A DNA stretch of 64,000 nt from Hyphomicrobiales bacterium. GTDB lineage: Bacteria > Pseudomonadota > Alphaproteobacteria > Rhizobiales > Rhizobiaceae. A model generated the notes under the pieces. That model saw only the letters and a program-made list of their open reading frames with translations. It made no database searches and was not told where the DNA came from. The stretch lies in NCBI GenBank assembly GCA_900473795.1, contig UCMT01000013.1:62001-126000 (forward strand), given 5' to 3'. Made by a program: the position numbers and the translations under genes. This document shows positions 44,692 through 54,687 of the stretch, piece by piece (positions within the stretch are counted from its first letter, which is position 1; every line of letters starts with the position of its first letter).

Positions 44692-47295
44692 TCAGCTATC
44701 CAGCATTTCGCGCACGGCAACAGCAAGCTGCTTCAGCGAGAACGGCTTCGGCAGGAAGCCGAACTTGGCGTCGGCCGGCAGGTTCTTGGCGAAGGCGTCC
44801 TCCGCATAGCCGGAGACGAAGATGAACTTCAGGTCCGGATAGCTCTTGCGGATTTCCCGGAGCAACGTCGGCCCGTCCATTTCGGGCATGACGACGTCGG
44901 AAACGACGATATCGACCGCACCGTTCAGTTCCTCCATGATGTCGAGCGCCTCGACGCCTGAGCCGGCCTCGTGCACGGTATAGCCGCGCGTTTCCAGCAT
45001 GCGCTTGCCGCCGCGGCGAACCGCTTCCTCGTCTTCCACCAAGAGCACGACCGCCGAGTTGCCGGTGAGGTCGGTCGGCTCCTCCGCCTTGGAGGGGGGC
45101 TTCGTGCCAAGCATGGTGGCGGCCGGGACGTCAGCCACCTCGCCCGGCAGGAGCGTTTCCTCGATATAGCGCGGCAGGAGGATGCGGAACGTCGTTCCCT
45201 TGCCGACCTCGGATTCGGGATAGATATAACCGCCGGACTGCTTGATGATGCCGTAGACCATCGACAGCCCGAGGCCGGTGCCCTTGCCCACTTCCTTGGT
45301 AGTGAAGAAGGGTTCGAAAATCTTGTCCAGGATCTCGGGCGGAATGCCGGTGCCCTGATCGGACACCTCAACCATCACATAATCTTCCTCCGGCAGCTCG
45401 CGCCGGCTCAGCGCCGCGACTTCCGCGGCAGGCAGGTTGCGCGTCCGCAGCGTGATGACACCGCCATCGGGCATGGCATCGCGGGCATTGACCGCGAGGT
45501 TGAGGATGACCTGCTCGAACTGGCCGAGATCGGTGCGCACCGGCCAGAGATCGCGGCCATAGTCGACCTCCAGCTTGACGTTGGTGCCGGTCATGCGGTC
45601 GACCAGCATGCGCAGATCGCCGACGACATCGGTCATGGAAAGCACGGTCGGGCGCATCGTCTGCTTGCGCGAAAAGGCGAGAAGCTGGCGAACCAGCACG
45701 GCGGCGCGGTTGGCGTTGCGCTTGATCTCCATCAGGTCCGCAAAGCTCGCGTCGGACGGGCGGGCCGAGAGAAGCAGGTGATCCGAAGAAAGCAGGATCG
45801 CCGTCAGCACGTTGTTGAAGTCATGCGCGATGCCGCCTGCCAGCGTGCCGACGGCATTCATCTTCTGCGTCTGCGCCATCTGGGTCTCGAGCGCCTTCTG
45901 CTCGGTGATCTCCACCGCATAGACGATCGCCGCCTCTTCCGGCGCCTGGTCGCTCTGGTCGATGACGGCGTTCACATAAAAGCGGAAATGCCGCGTCTCA
46001 TCAGTCGGATGCAGCGAATCGATCGGGGCGATATCGCCCTGCCTATCCTTGGCGGCGTCGAGCGCCTCGCGCAGTTGCGGCCGTTCCATCTCATGCACGA
46101 CGGCTTCGAGCAATGCCCCACGCTCCATGTCGTCCTGCGACACGACGGCAGAAAACAGTTTCAGGAATGGCGCGTTGGTCCTGAGGATCCGCCCATTGCC
46201 ATCGACGGAGGCGATTGCCATCGGCGTGTTGTTGAAGAAACGGGTAAAGCGCATGGCGGCGATCGAGGCCGACTGATCGCTTTCGTCGTCAGTGGAGCGG
46301 GCAAGGACGATCGTCCGGCTCTCGCCGGGAGCACCGTCGCGGGTCGAGGACACGCGGTGGATCATGCGCACGGCAAAACTCTGGCCGTTGCCCTTCTTGA
46401 GGTCGAGATCGAGGGTCTTGGTCTTCTTCAGGCCCGGTTCGGCTTGCACGGACTGCACGAGCGCCAGCCCCTCGCCAGCCACCAGATCGGCGATGGTCAT
46501 CGATCCCGGCTGGAATTTCGTAAGGTCGAGGCCCAGCCAGTCGGCCAGCGTGGCGTTGATATAGAATATCTCGCCCTTCTTGCCGGCGGAGAAGAAGCCG
46601 GCCGGCGCATGATCGAGGTAATCGATGGCGTTCTGCAATTCCTTGAAGAAGCGCTCCTGATCGTCACGCTCGGAGGTGATGTCGGAAATCTGCCAGATGT
46701 AAAACGGGTTGCGACCACCGTCTTCGAGCGGCAAGACGCGTGCCTTCAGCCGAAACCAATGTGCGCCCGATCCAGCTGAACCGCCACCCAAGCTCAAAGG
46801 CTTCAGCAGACGGAATTCCTCGTGGCCGGGCTTGCCTTCATGCAGGCCGTTGGTCAGCCGGTAGATCGCCTCGGTCGCCTCCCTGTTGCGCGACAGGATG
46901 GTTTCCAGCGACTGGATTTCCGTCGCCTTGGTCGCCCCGGTGAGCGCGCCATAGGCGGCATTGGCATAGATGATCCGGCCCTTGCGGTCGGTGACCAGCG
47001 TACCGTCCTGATGGCCGTCGAGAAAGGCGCGGGCAAGCTCGTCCGGGCGGGATTGCGGCATGACCTCGATGAAGCCGATGACCGAGGACACCAGGAAGAA
47101 AATACCGACCATCGCCAGCACGCCGAGAATGCCAAGCACGATCTCATTTTCGAGCTGGTTCTTGAAGATGACGAAGGCAACGGCTGAACCGGTCAGAACG
47201 ACGGCGAGCAGAATGATCCGCAGCACCGTGCCCGGCCGGCTTCCACGGTCCACAATCGGCATGTGATAGTCACCTGCCTGCCGCAATTTCGTCAT
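44692..47295 (-). CDS. cckA: Cell-cycle hybrid histidine kinase CckA
   Basis: 867 residues: two membrane helices (about 24-45 and 52-74), tandem PAS domains (about 85-210, 220-335, 345-465), DHp/HATPase domain with phosphoacceptor H491 ([15 protein letters not shown]) and [12 protein letters not shown], and a C-terminal receiver with D800 ([10 protein letters not shown]). This matches CckA, which through ChpT drives CtrA and CpdR phosphorylation and thus the alphaproteobacterial cell cycle. Start ATG at 47295 with GAGGG. Interesting in context: a CtrA-like site lies upstream of the growth-pole gene at 59882. Confidence 0.96.
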   Translation of the reverse strand: MTKLRQAGDYHMPIVDRGSRPGTVLRIILLAVVLTGSAVAFVIFKNQLENEIVLGILGVLAMVGIFFLVSSVIGFIEVMPQSRPDELARAFLDGHQDGTLVTDRKGRIIYANAAYGALTGATKATEIQSLETILSRNREATEAIYRLTNGLHEGKPGHEEFRLLKPLSLGGGSAGSGAHWFRLKARVLPLEDGGRNPFYIWQISDITSERDDQERFFKELQNAIDYLDHAPAGFFSAGKKGEIFYINATLADWLGLDLTKFQPGSMTIADLVAGEGLALVQSVQAEPGLKKTKTLDLDLKKGNGQSFAVRMIHRVSSTRDGAPGESRTIVLARSTDDESDQSASIAAMRFTRFFNNTPMAIASVDGNGRILRTNAPFLKLFSAVVSQDDMERGALLEAVVHEMERPQLREALDAAKDRQGDIAPIDSLHPTDETRHFRFYVNAVIDQSDQAPEEAAIVYAVEITEQKALETQMAQTQKMNAVGTLAGGIAHDFNNVLTAILLSSDHLLLSARPSDASFADLMEIKRNANRAAVLVRQLLAFSRKQTMRPTVLSMTDVVGDLRMLVDRMTGTNVKLEVDYGRDLWPVRTDLGQFEQVILNLAVNARDAMPDGGVITLRTRNLPAAEVAALSRRELPEEDYVMVEVSDQGTGIPPEILDKIFEPFFTTKEVGKGTGLGLSMVYGIIKQSGGYIYPESEVGKGTTFRILLPRYIEETLLPGEVADVPAATMLGTKPPSKAEEPTDLTGNSAVVLLVEDEEAVRRGGKRMLETRGYTVHEAGSGVEALDIMEELNGAVDIVVSDVVMPEMDGPTLLREIRKSYPDLKFIFVSGYAEDAFAKNLPADAKFGFLPKPFSLKQLAVAVREMLDS

Positions 47296-47644
47296 AGGGC
47301 CCTCGTTTGCAACCGGTGCCGCGCGCCTCCGGAATGAATGCGCGGGTTCGGTCCATCTGCTCCGCTTGGCGGCAGCCCGGGCGGATCTGCAATCCGCGCC
47401 GGCGGACAGCGAAACACCAAGCAGGAATCATCTTTAACAGCCGCAGGGAAGTGCAGAAAGCACTTGCATGAAAGCCATTGGCGTGAATTCACAGGGAATG
47501 TCCAGCCTGACGTCGCCAAAGCCCACAACGGCGCTAGATCGATGATAAACCAATGAGACTTGGACAAAGTGCAACATAGCTTGTCTCGATCTGAAAAAAG
47601 CCGTCAAATGGGCGCAGGTCAGGATATCACGAAGGAGAACGCAC
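47296..47644. other. Divergent intergenic region cckA / FliO-like gene
   Basis: 349 bases with promoters for both genes presumably inside. I see TTGGAC (near 47552) as a possible -35 for the + gene, and no convincing CtrA, LexA or other box. No coding sequence. Confidence 0.5.
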
Positions 47645-48610
47645 ATGATCGAAGATATCGTTGGCAACAACGGTACCCGTTTCATCATTGCCGCGGGCGC
47701 TGTGGCTCTTGGCCTTTTTTGCCTCGTGGCGGTGCTCTGGTTCATCCGCAACCGGCCGTCCTCTCCCTTTATCCGCGGCGGCAAGAACCGCCAGCCACGG
47801 CTTGCCGTGCTCGATGCCGCAGCCGTCGATACGCGCAGGCGTCTGGTTCTGGTACGCCGGGACGATGTCGAGCATCTGATCATGATCGGCGGCCCGACGG
47901 ACATCGTCATCGAAAGCCGCATCGGCGCCCAGGCCGCCCCCCAAGCCGCCGCCGCCTCGCCTCTTTCCGAAACCATCGCCGCGCGCCCCACCGCGGAACG
48001 TCGTGCAGCGCCGCTGCCGGAAACCCGGACCGCGCCGGTCTCTGCGATGGGCCAGGTGCTCTATGGTGAGAACATTGACCAGACCTCGGCGACGGCGGCC
48101 AGAAGCGCCCAGCCACGGCCGCAGCCGGACACCCGCCAGGTCATGCCCGAGCGCATCGCTGCCCAGCCGCGCCCTCAACCCGTGACCTCGAATACCATAC
48201 CGACGGTCGCTGTCGAGACGGTCGGGTCGCCGGAAGACATTCTGGAGGCAGCACGAACGCGCGTGCTGGCAGCAAACCAACCGGTTTCCGCCCAACGCCC
48301 CCTGACGCAGACGACCCCGGTGCCGGTCGCAGCCGCCACGCAAACCGCCCTGCCTGCGCAGAGCCAGAGGGACACCTCCGTCACCGAATTCGAACGCATT
48401 CTCGACGCCCAGATCACCGGTGACCTCGGCAAGCTGACGGCCGATGACGTTCGCGCCGACAGTGACCAGCGCGCGAACGCGCCTTCGCCCAACGCCGTGA
48501 TCCGCCAGGAACCACGGCTGGGCAGCGTTGCGGGCGGGAGGACGGAACCGACGCTGGAAGACGAGATGAACCGGATGCTGAACGAGATCGCTGTCAACCG
48601 GAAGAACTGA
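47645..48610 (+). CDS. FliO-like membrane protein with long disordered tail
   Basis: 321 residues. One N-terminal membrane helix (FIIAAGAVALGLFCLVAVLW) followed by the FliO core RLAVLDAAAVDTRRRLVLVR, DDVEHLIMIGGPTDIVIES. Residues 100-321 are rich in A, P, Q and T, low complexity. FliO normally helps insert the flagellar export gate, but no flagellar gene is near; similar orphan proteins are common in Rhizobiales beside dksA. AAGGAG is 8 bases before the ATG. Confidence 0.8.
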   Translation: MIEDIVGNNGTRFIIAAGAVALGLFCLVAVLWFIRNRPSSPFIRGGKNRQPRLAVLDAAAVDTRRRLVLVRRDDVEHLIMIGGPTDIVIESRIGAQAAPQAAAASPLSETIAARPTAERRAAPLPETRTAPVSAMGQVLYGENIDQTSATAARSAQPRPQPDTRQVMPERIAAQPRPQPVTSNTIPTVAVETVGSPEDILEAARTRVLAANQPVSAQRPLTQTTPVPVAAATQTALPAQSQRDTSVTEFERILDAQITGDLGKLTADDVRADSDQRANAPSPNAVIRQEPRLGSVAGGRTEPTLEDEMNRMLNEIAVNRKN

Positions 48611-48648
48611 GCCGGTTATTGCATCAGTTGCCAGCCAGCACACAAACA

Positions 48649-48681
48649 AAAAAGCGGCGCGAAAATCTCGCGCCGCTTTTT
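48649..48681. terminator. Bidirectional terminator between FliO-like gene and dksA
   Basis: AAAAAGCGGCGCGA / TCGCGCCGCTTTTT, a perfect 14-bp stem with an AAATC loop; T-runs on both strands. Confidence 0.88.
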
Positions 48682-48701
48682 AATGATTAGGGACCGGAAG
48701 A

Positions 48702-49121
48702 TTATTCGTCGCGGTAGACTTTTTCCCGTCGCTCGTGGCGTTCCTGTGCTTCGATCGAGAGGGTGGCTATCGGCCGCGCGTCGAGACGCTTTAACCCGAT
48801 CGGCTCGCCCGTCTCCTCACAGTAGCCGTAGGTTCCCTCGTCAATGCGCTGCAGAGCAGCATCGATCTTCGAGATCAGCTTGCGCTGCCGGTCACGTGCC
48901 CGAAGCTCAATCGCCCGGTCGGTTTCCGAAGATGCCCTGTCTGCGAGATCAGGGTGGTTTGCACTTTCCTCTGCGAGGTGCCCGAGCGTCTCTCGCGCCT
49001 CACGCAGAATGTCGTTTTTCCAGGCGTTCAACTTTGCTCTGAAATAAGCACGCTGGTTGGTATTCATGAATTCCTCCGTCTCGGACAGGACGAAGGAACT
49101 AAGATCGATCTTCTCACTCAA
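48702..49121 (-). CDS. dksA: DksA/TraR-family RNA polymerase-binding protein without zinc-finger cysteines
   Basis: 139 residues. Coiled-coil region RAYFRAKLNAWKNDILREAR with ESANHPDLADRASSETDR near the tip, then the globular end YGYCEETGEPIGLKRLDARP and ATLSIEAQERHE. Of the four zinc cysteines of E. coli DksA only one remains (YGYC), so it should be zinc-free, like Pseudomonas DksA2. DksA modulates RNA polymerase with ppGpp. A TTG at 49121 with AGGAG at 7 bases gives the family N-terminus (SEKIDLSSFVLSETEEFMNT); an ATG at 49067 would truncate it. Confidence 0.92.
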   Translation of the reverse strand: MSEKIDLSSFVLSETEEFMNTNQRAYFRAKLNAWKNDILREARETLGHLAEESANHPDLADRASSETDRAIELRARDRQRKLISKIDAALQRIDEGTYGYCEETGEPIGLKRLDARPIATLSIEAQERHERREKVYRDE

Positions 49122-49602
49122 CGCGATTCTCCTGAAGAACATCTCATTGCGGCGGTGTATAGACCCATGCAGGCGCCGTTTCAAGTCTCTGAAAAATAGC
49201 ACACCGTTTTTTAAGCTATGCTTAGTCGCGAGGCTAACAGGCTAATATTTCATCAAAATTACAGGTCTGTCATTTTTCGTGAAATAGTCTTGCAACCAGC
49301 CGCGACCATACATGCCCAAAGTTGCCGGCGAAGGGTCGGAAAAACCGGCGACGGCTGATTTTCGAAAGAATTGATGCGCAAAAAATGAGCACATATTTCG
49401 CATGCCGGTCAGCAGGATGAGACACAGACACCAACGGTGGGCGTCACCGTCCTAAAAACGACAGTTCCGCGGAGCGTCGATGCACGGCATGTTGAAAACA
49501 AATCCCGATGACTTGATCTTTCCGCAAGGCCAGCGGACAAAGTTCGTCTGAAGCCGAGCGATCGACGCGGCTGCCGTCGGTCCATTTCTGGGATCCCGCC
49601 TT
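49122..49602. other. Intergenic region dksA / sixA
   Basis: About 480 bases. AT-rich near dksA (probable promoter). Small open frames have no ribosome-binding site or recognisable protein pattern. Nothing else identified. Confidence 0.5.
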
Positions 49603-50124
49603 ATGCCTACCCCACCTGCCCCGGCTTTCCGGCTCTACCTTCTCCGACACGCCAAGGCCGGCTGGGCGCTTCCGGGTCAGAAGGATTTTGACAGGACGCT
49701 TGACGACACTGGTTTTGCCGCCGCGAAAATGATTGGCGAAATGGCGGCAGATCGCGGTTTTGCGCCAGAGGTTCTTCTGAGCTCTCCCGCCGTTCGCTGC
49801 CGGCAGACGGCAGAGGCTTTCCGGCGTGCGATGGGCGAAGACAGGACTATCCGCTATATCGACGCCCTCTATACCGGCGACGAGGATGCCTATCGCGACA
49901 TCATCGTCGCGCAGAGCACTGCCGCGTCACTGATGGTGGTCGGCCACAATCCGGTGATCGAGGAAATCCTGCGCGAAGTGCTTGGCGAACAGGCAGCAAC
50001 GATCCCCTACGGATATCCGCCTGGCGCGCTTGCGGTGATTGATTTCCCCGACCGACCGCAGGCCGGCATCCTGCCGCCGGGTAAACTCGCGGCATGGCTT
50101 GATCCGGCATGCCATGCCCTGTGA
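49603..50124 (+). CDS. sixA: Phosphohistidine phosphatase SixA-like protein
   Basis: 173 residues of the histidine-phosphatase superfamily: LYLLRHAKAGW (RHA in place of RHG, as in SixA), LSSPAVRCRQTAEAF, and SLMVVGHNPVIEEIL with the second catalytic H. SixA removes phosphate from histidine phosphotransfer proteins in E. coli; here the partner is unknown. An Hpt protein (58849-59217) and CckA are encoded in the same window. Confidence 0.88.
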   Translation: MPTPPAPAFRLYLLRHAKAGWALPGQKDFDRTLDDTGFAAAKMIGEMAADRGFAPEVLLSSPAVRCRQTAEAFRRAMGEDRTIRYIDALYTGDEDAYRDIIVAQSTAASLMVVGHNPVIEEILREVLGEQAATIPYGYPPGALAVIDFPDRPQAGILPPGKLAAWLDPACHAL

Positions 50125-50199
50125 ATGCCGCGTGGCAACACTTTTTTCGGCCGCTTCGGCGTCCTATATCGCAAATGACCAAGCTGGCGCCCAGGCCAG

Positions 50200-51702
50200 A
50201 TGCCAACGCGTTCCGAGGCCCGAAATTTGCCATCACTCCTGACCCGCTTTTCCGATGACGCCCGGCTTGCACTCGGTACCTTGACAGATCGCGCTTCCGG
50301 TTTCGTCAATCCGACGCTGCGGCTCGGCGTGACCGGGCTTTCGCGCGCCGGCAAGACCGTGTTCATCTCATCCCTCGTCCACAATCTCCTGAATGGCGGC
50401 CGCCTGCCGGTTTTCGAGGCTGTCCGCTCCGGACGCGTGTCGAAGATAAGGCTCGAACCACAGCCGGACGACGCGGTGCCGCGCTTCCAGTACGAGGATC
50501 ATATTGCAGCGCTTGTCGGCGATCGGGTCTGGCCGGATTCGACCCGCGCGATTTCGCAACTGCGCATCACGCTGGATTACGAAAGCGCCAGCGGCTGGAA
50601 CCGGATGTTCTCACCGGGCCGGCTCTCGATCGACATCGTCGACTATCCCGGCGAGTGGCTGCTTGATCTGCCGCTGCTGACCCAGGACTTCCGCGCGTTC
50701 AGCAACAAGACGGCCGGACGGGCAAAAACCGGCATCCGCGCCGAGCTCTCCACCAACTGGCTTTCACTCGCGACATCGCTCGACGTCACGGCGCCTGCCG
50801 TCGAGGCGGATGCTCAGCGGCTGGCGGAAGCCTTTACCCGCTACCTGCAGGCCTGCAAATCCGACGAGCGTTCCCTGTCAACGCTGCCGCCGGGCCGCTT
50901 CCTGATGCCTGGCGATCTGGAAGGCTCGCCGGCTCTCACCTTCTCGCCGCTCGCCAACCTCCCCGAGGGACGCGCGCCAAAAGGCTCGCTATGGGCGATG
51001 ATGGAGCGACGCTACGAGGCCTACAAGACCCATGTGGTCAAGCCGTTCTTCCGCGAACACTTTGCCCGGCTCGACCGGCAGATCGTCCTGATCGATGCGC
51101 TGCAGGCGATCAACCGCGGGCCGGAATCGCTGCTCGACCTGGAGGGGGCGCTGACCGATGTTCTCGCCAGTTTCCGGCCGGGCACCAATTCCTTCCTGTC
51201 GTCCTTCCTGACGAAGCGTATCGACAAGGTGCTGATCGCCGCGACCAAGGCCGACCATCTGCACCATGAAAGCCACGACCGCCTGGAACGGATCGCCGCC
51301 CGGCTGGTGCAGCGCGCCATCGCGCGTATCGGCGTGAGCGGCGCCGGGCTCGAGGTGATGGCCATCGCCTCCGTCCGGGCAACCCGCGAGGCGACGGTCA
51401 ACCACGACGGCCATGTTTTGCCGGTTATCGTCGGCACGCCGATCGCCGGCGAGACGATCAACGGCGAGACCTTTGACGGCGAACGGAAAACAGCCATATT
51501 TACCGGTGACTTACCGGAGAATCCTGATTCACTTTTTCAGGATCTTGAATCCAAACCGGAAGAGAGCCTGGTGCCCGACCTGCGCTTCGTGCGTTTCCGG
51601 CCACCGCATATCGAGGAAACCGGCGGTGGACTGAAATTGTCGGTGCCGCACATCCGGCTCGACCGGGCAATGCAATTTTTGTTCGGAGACCGGCTGGCAT
51701 GA
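50200..51702 (+). CDS. YcjX-family GTP-binding protein (DUF463)
   Basis: 500 residues. P-loop LGVTGLSRAGKTVFISSLVHN near residues 42-62, DIVDYPGEWLLDLPLL (switch-like D-x-P-G), VLIAATKADHLHHES (TKxD). YcjX proteins are GTPases linked to envelope or phage-shock responses in enterobacteria. Coupled by a 4-base ATGA overlap to the following DUF697 gene, the classical ycjX-ycjF pairing. Confidence 0.9.
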   Translation: MPTRSEARNLPSLLTRFSDDARLALGTLTDRASGFVNPTLRLGVTGLSRAGKTVFISSLVHNLLNGGRLPVFEAVRSGRVSKIRLEPQPDDAVPRFQYEDHIAALVGDRVWPDSTRAISQLRITLDYESASGWNRMFSPGRLSIDIVDYPGEWLLDLPLLTQDFRAFSNKTAGRAKTGIRAELSTNWLSLATSLDVTAPAVEADAQRLAEAFTRYLQACKSDERSLSTLPPGRFLMPGDLEGSPALTFSPLANLPEGRAPKGSLWAMMERRYEAYKTHVVKPFFREHFARLDRQIVLIDALQAINRGPESLLDLEGALTDVLASFRPGTNSFLSSFLTKRIDKVLIAATKADHLHHESHDRLERIAARLVQRAIARIGVSGAGLEVMAIASVRATREATVNHDGHVLPVIVGTPIAGETINGETFDGERKTAIFTGDLPENPDSLFQDLESKPEESLVPDLRFVRFRPPHIEETGGGLKLSVPHIRLDRAMQFLFGDRLA

Positions 51703-52781
51703 GCGATACGCCAAAAACGCCAAAACGAAAGCCGGCCGTTTTTACTGTCGAAGGCGAGCCATCGACGACGGCAACCCGGCGCGAACCGGTGCGCCGCTCA
51801 CCTGCCAGTTTCGACGAAAACATCGTCATGACAGCCGATGCCGATGACCCGTTCCTTGCGACCACCAGCGCCCTGCCCGCGCCGGCGGAAGCGACCCCGC
51901 GCAGGCGCCGCTTCTCCTTCGGCAAACTCGCCTTTGGCGCCTTCGGTATTCTGGTTTCCCTGGCCGTCGGGCTGTGGATCGACAGCCTGGTGCGCGATCT
52001 CTTCAGCCGCGCCGATTGGCTTGGCTATCTCGCGATCACTGTTGTCGTCATCGGCCTGTTGGCTTTCCTCGTCGTCATTTCCCGCGAACTGGCCGGTATC
52101 ATGCGGTTGAACGCCGTCCAGGCGCTGAAGCAGGAGGCAATCGACGCGTGCCTCGCGCCGACGCCAAAGCCGGCCCGCAAGGTGATGGCCCATCTCGTGC
52201 ATCTCGTTGCCGCCAAACCGCAGACGGCGCGCGGACGGCTGCGCCTGAAGGAAACCGAAACCGAAATCATCGACGGCCCGCACCTGCTTGACCTGACCGA
52301 GCGCGAACTGCTGACGCCGCTCGATCGCGAAGCCCGGGCGCTCATCCTCAACGCCTCGAAACGCGTCTCGATCGTCACAGCCGTCAGCCCGCGTGCGCTG
52401 GTCGATCTCGGTTACGTCATCTACGAATCCGCCCGGCTGATCCGGGCGATGGCCGACCTCTACGGTGGACGTCCAGGCACGTTCGGATTGCTGCGGCTGA
52501 TGCGCGACGTCATCGCCCATCTCGCCGTCACTGGCTCGATCGCCGTCGGCGACAGCCTGATCCAGCAGGTACTCGGCCATGGTCTTGCCTCGAAACTGTC
52601 GGCCCGGCTCGGCGAAGGCGTCATCAATGGCCTGATGACGGCGCGTATCGGCATCGCCGCGATGGATCTCTGCCGGCCGATGCCCTTCCGGGCCCTGAAA
52701 CGCCCCGGTATCGGCGATTTCATCGGCGATCTGGCACCGGGAGTATCGAGATCGAAAGCCGGCGACGATACCGGTGGCTAG
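51699..52781 (+). CDS. YcjF-like membrane protein (TIGR01620/DUF697)
   Basis: 360 residues. Disordered N-terminus (about 70 residues), two membrane helices (LAFGAFGILVSLAVGLWIDS and LGYLAITVVVIGLLAFLVVI), then a soluble DUF697-like domain (VTAVSPRALVDLGYVIYESA ... GRPGTFGLLRLMRDVIAHLAVTG). Start overlaps the YcjX stop. Its TAG and that of the opposite gene share the palindrome CTAG at 52778-52781, so the two genes meet tail to tail with no gap. Confidence 0.88.
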   Translation: MSDTPKTPKRKPAVFTVEGEPSTTATRREPVRRSPASFDENIVMTADADDPFLATTSALPAPAEATPRRRRFSFGKLAFGAFGILVSLAVGLWIDSLVRDLFSRADWLGYLAITVVVIGLLAFLVVISRELAGIMRLNAVQALKQEAIDACLAPTPKPARKVMAHLVHLVAAKPQTARGRLRLKETETEIIDGPHLLDLTERELLTPLDREARALILNASKRVSIVTAVSPRALVDLGYVIYESARLIRAMADLYGGRPGTFGLLRLMRDVIAHLAVTGSIAVGDSLIQQVLGHGLASKLSARLGEGVINGLMTARIGIAAMDLCRPMPFRALKRPGIGDFIGDLAPGVSRSKAGDDTGG

Positions 52782-53569
52782 ATGCCGGCATACCATTCGT
52801 AGCCAAGATCCTCCCAGAAGCCGCCCTTGCCGCTGCCATAAGGCGCGAGCGTCGAGGCAAGTTCGATTCCCTTGATGTATTTCGCCATCTTGTAGCCGAG
52901 CTGCCGCTCGATGCGCACCCGCAGCGGCGCGCCATTGGCCACACGCAGCGCCTCGTCGTTGCAGCCATAGGCAAGAATGGTCTGCGGATGGCGTGCGTCG
53001 ATCAGGTCGATCGATTCGTAGTAGCGCACGGCGCCGGACAGGCCGAGGTCCATACTGTCGTAACAATGGAAGACGACGAAGCGCGCTTCCGGCTTCACCC
53101 TGGCCTCGTCGAGGATTCTTGCAAGCGGCACGCCGGTCCATTTGGCGATGCAGCTCCAACCCTCTACACAGTCGTGCCGAGTGATCTGCATGCGGGCCGG
53201 CATGTTGCGCAGCTCATCCAGACTGAAGCTCAGCGGCTTTTCGACCAGCCCGCCGACCGTCAACCGATAATCGGCGAACTGCTTCTCCTTCAGCGCCAGA
53301 TAGTCCGCATCGGTCGGGTCGGTCGAGCCATTTGGCCGCTGTCCCTGACGCACCTCGCTTGCCGAGAATTCCGGCGCCAGCGCATCGGCATCGATCAGCA
53401 TGCGCTGGACGCGGTAGGTCAGGCTGTTTGCCGAAGCCAGGACATCCCGCACGGGGCTCTGGCTGGTCAGGAAACCGTCGAACGCGTCACAACCGGAGAG
53501 CGGGATGGTCGAGGCCGCCGCCCCGGCAACCGTGAGGAACTTGCGGCGATTGATTCTGAACGTGCTCAT
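52778..53569 (-). CDS. Molybdopterin-dependent oxidoreductase, MsrP/YedY-like
   Basis: 263 residues. Twin-arginine-type signal NRRKFLTVAGAAAS with a lipobox-like LSGC after it. Sulfite-oxidase-fold Mo-cofactor domain: YRLTVGGLVEKPLSFSLDEL, the Mo-ligating cysteine in ITRHDCVEGWSCIAKW, TGVPLARIL, GAPLRVRIERQLGYKMAKYI. In E. coli MsrP repairs periplasmic methionine sulfoxide with MsrQ. Here the upstream partner is a larger cytochrome b (ATGA overlap), so the electron donor and substrate may differ. Confidence 0.87.
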   Translation of the reverse strand: MSTFRINRRKFLTVAGAAASTIPLSGCDAFDGFLTSQSPVRDVLASANSLTYRVQRMLIDADALAPEFSASEVRQGQRPNGSTDPTDADYLALKEKQFADYRLTVGGLVEKPLSFSLDELRNMPARMQITRHDCVEGWSCIAKWTGVPLARILDEARVKPEARFVVFHCYDSMDLGLSGAVRYYESIDLIDARHPQTILAYGCNDEALRVANGAPLRVRIERQLGYKMAKYIKGIELASTLAPYGSGKGGFWEDLGYEWYAGI

Positions 53570-54429
53570 GCCGTGTGCTCCTCTTCCTTTTCGGGGTCGG
53601 CGCGATACCAGCCGGTGATGATCGAGCGCATTTCGTTCAGAGGCCCAGCCGCGACAACCATGAAGATGTGGATCAGGAAGAAGGCCACGAGCAGCGCCAT
53701 GCAGACGAAATGGATGGTGCGCGCCGTCTGCCGTCCGCCGAAAACGTCGAGCAGCCAAGGCCAGGCGGCATTCATGCCGGGCGACATGGTGATGCCCGTC
53801 AGGATGATCAGCGGGAAGATGACGAGCAGGACGCCGGCATAGGCGAGCTTCTGCAGGACGTTGTAGCGGCCGTCATGATGAAAGCGGAACCGCAGGTGAT
53901 CGGAAAGGCTTTTCGGCAAGCCCCTGATATCCGCGCGGGACGGAAGAATATCACGCCTGAGATGGCCGCTGATCAGGCTCGCGACGAACCAAATGAGGAA
54001 AGCCGCCGCGAAGAACCAGGCAAAGAAGAAATGGATGACCCGCCCGGTCGACAGATCCTGGTAGGATGGCAGCGTCGCCCAGGCCGGAAATCCGCGGTAG
54101 GACGGATTGTCCGCCGGTCCGCTCATTCCGAAAACGCCGGTCGTCTTGTAGCTTTGCCCGAAGATCGTGGTGTAACCATCGACCTTGCCGTCGGCGGTCT
54201 GCATGGCGCGCATGGACAGGACGCTGTTGTCGAACTCGAAACCGGATTGTTTGCCGATATAGAGTTCCGGATGGGCATTGAAGATCTGCAACCCGCTCAA
54301 AAGCAGGAAGAACAGGGCGACCGCCCAGGTCCAGTGCGTGACGCGCGTGGCAATCCGGTGGCGGTAGATCACCTTGCCCTTGCCACCATGGTGCGTTAAA
54401 CGCGATTCGATGTCGTCGATGATGGTCAT
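53566..54429 (-). CDS. Cytochrome b561-like membrane protein, partner of the molybdoenzyme
   Basis: 287 residues. Predicted helices at about 30-46, 131-154, 195-216 and 237-258, with histidines (TRVTHWTWAVALFF, GRVIHFFFAWFF, IHFVCMALLVAFFLIHIFMV) suited to ligate two hemes. A long periplasmic loop separates helices 1 and 2. AGGAGG 6 bases before the ATG is an excellent ribosome-binding site. It should feed electrons from quinol to the molybdoenzyme. It is larger than and unlike MsrQ in layout. Confidence 0.85.
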   Translation of the reverse strand: MTIIDDIESRLTHHGGKGKVIYRHRIATRVTHWTWAVALFFLLLSGLQIFNAHPELYIGKQSGFEFDNSVLSMRAMQTADGKVDGYTTIFGQSYKTTGVFGMSGPADNPSYRGFPAWATLPSYQDLSTGRVIHFFFAWFFAAAFLIWFVASLISGHLRRDILPSRADIRGLPKSLSDHLRFRFHHDGRYNVLQKLAYAGVLLVIFPLIILTGITMSPGMNAAWPWLLDVFGGRQTARTIHFVCMALLVAFFLIHIFMVVAAGPLNEMRSIITGWYRADPEKEEEHTA

Positions 54430-54687
54430 GGCAAGCCTCCTATATGCGCAACTACGTAACAAACCCTGATCCGGTTTCAACGCAACTCCGCTCACCCGCG
54501 CACACATCCCGGTGAGGCGCGCGTGAAAGCCCAGGATTTCCAATGATTTCAGTCGTCGCAGAAAGTCCGCATGAAACATTTCGTGAGCCTCAAAACCGAC
54601 CTTTCGCAGGGCTGGAGCAACACTCCATTAACCATTTAAGTGCAAATGTAGCCTCACATTCCTGACATCGACCATCAAGGATCGTTT

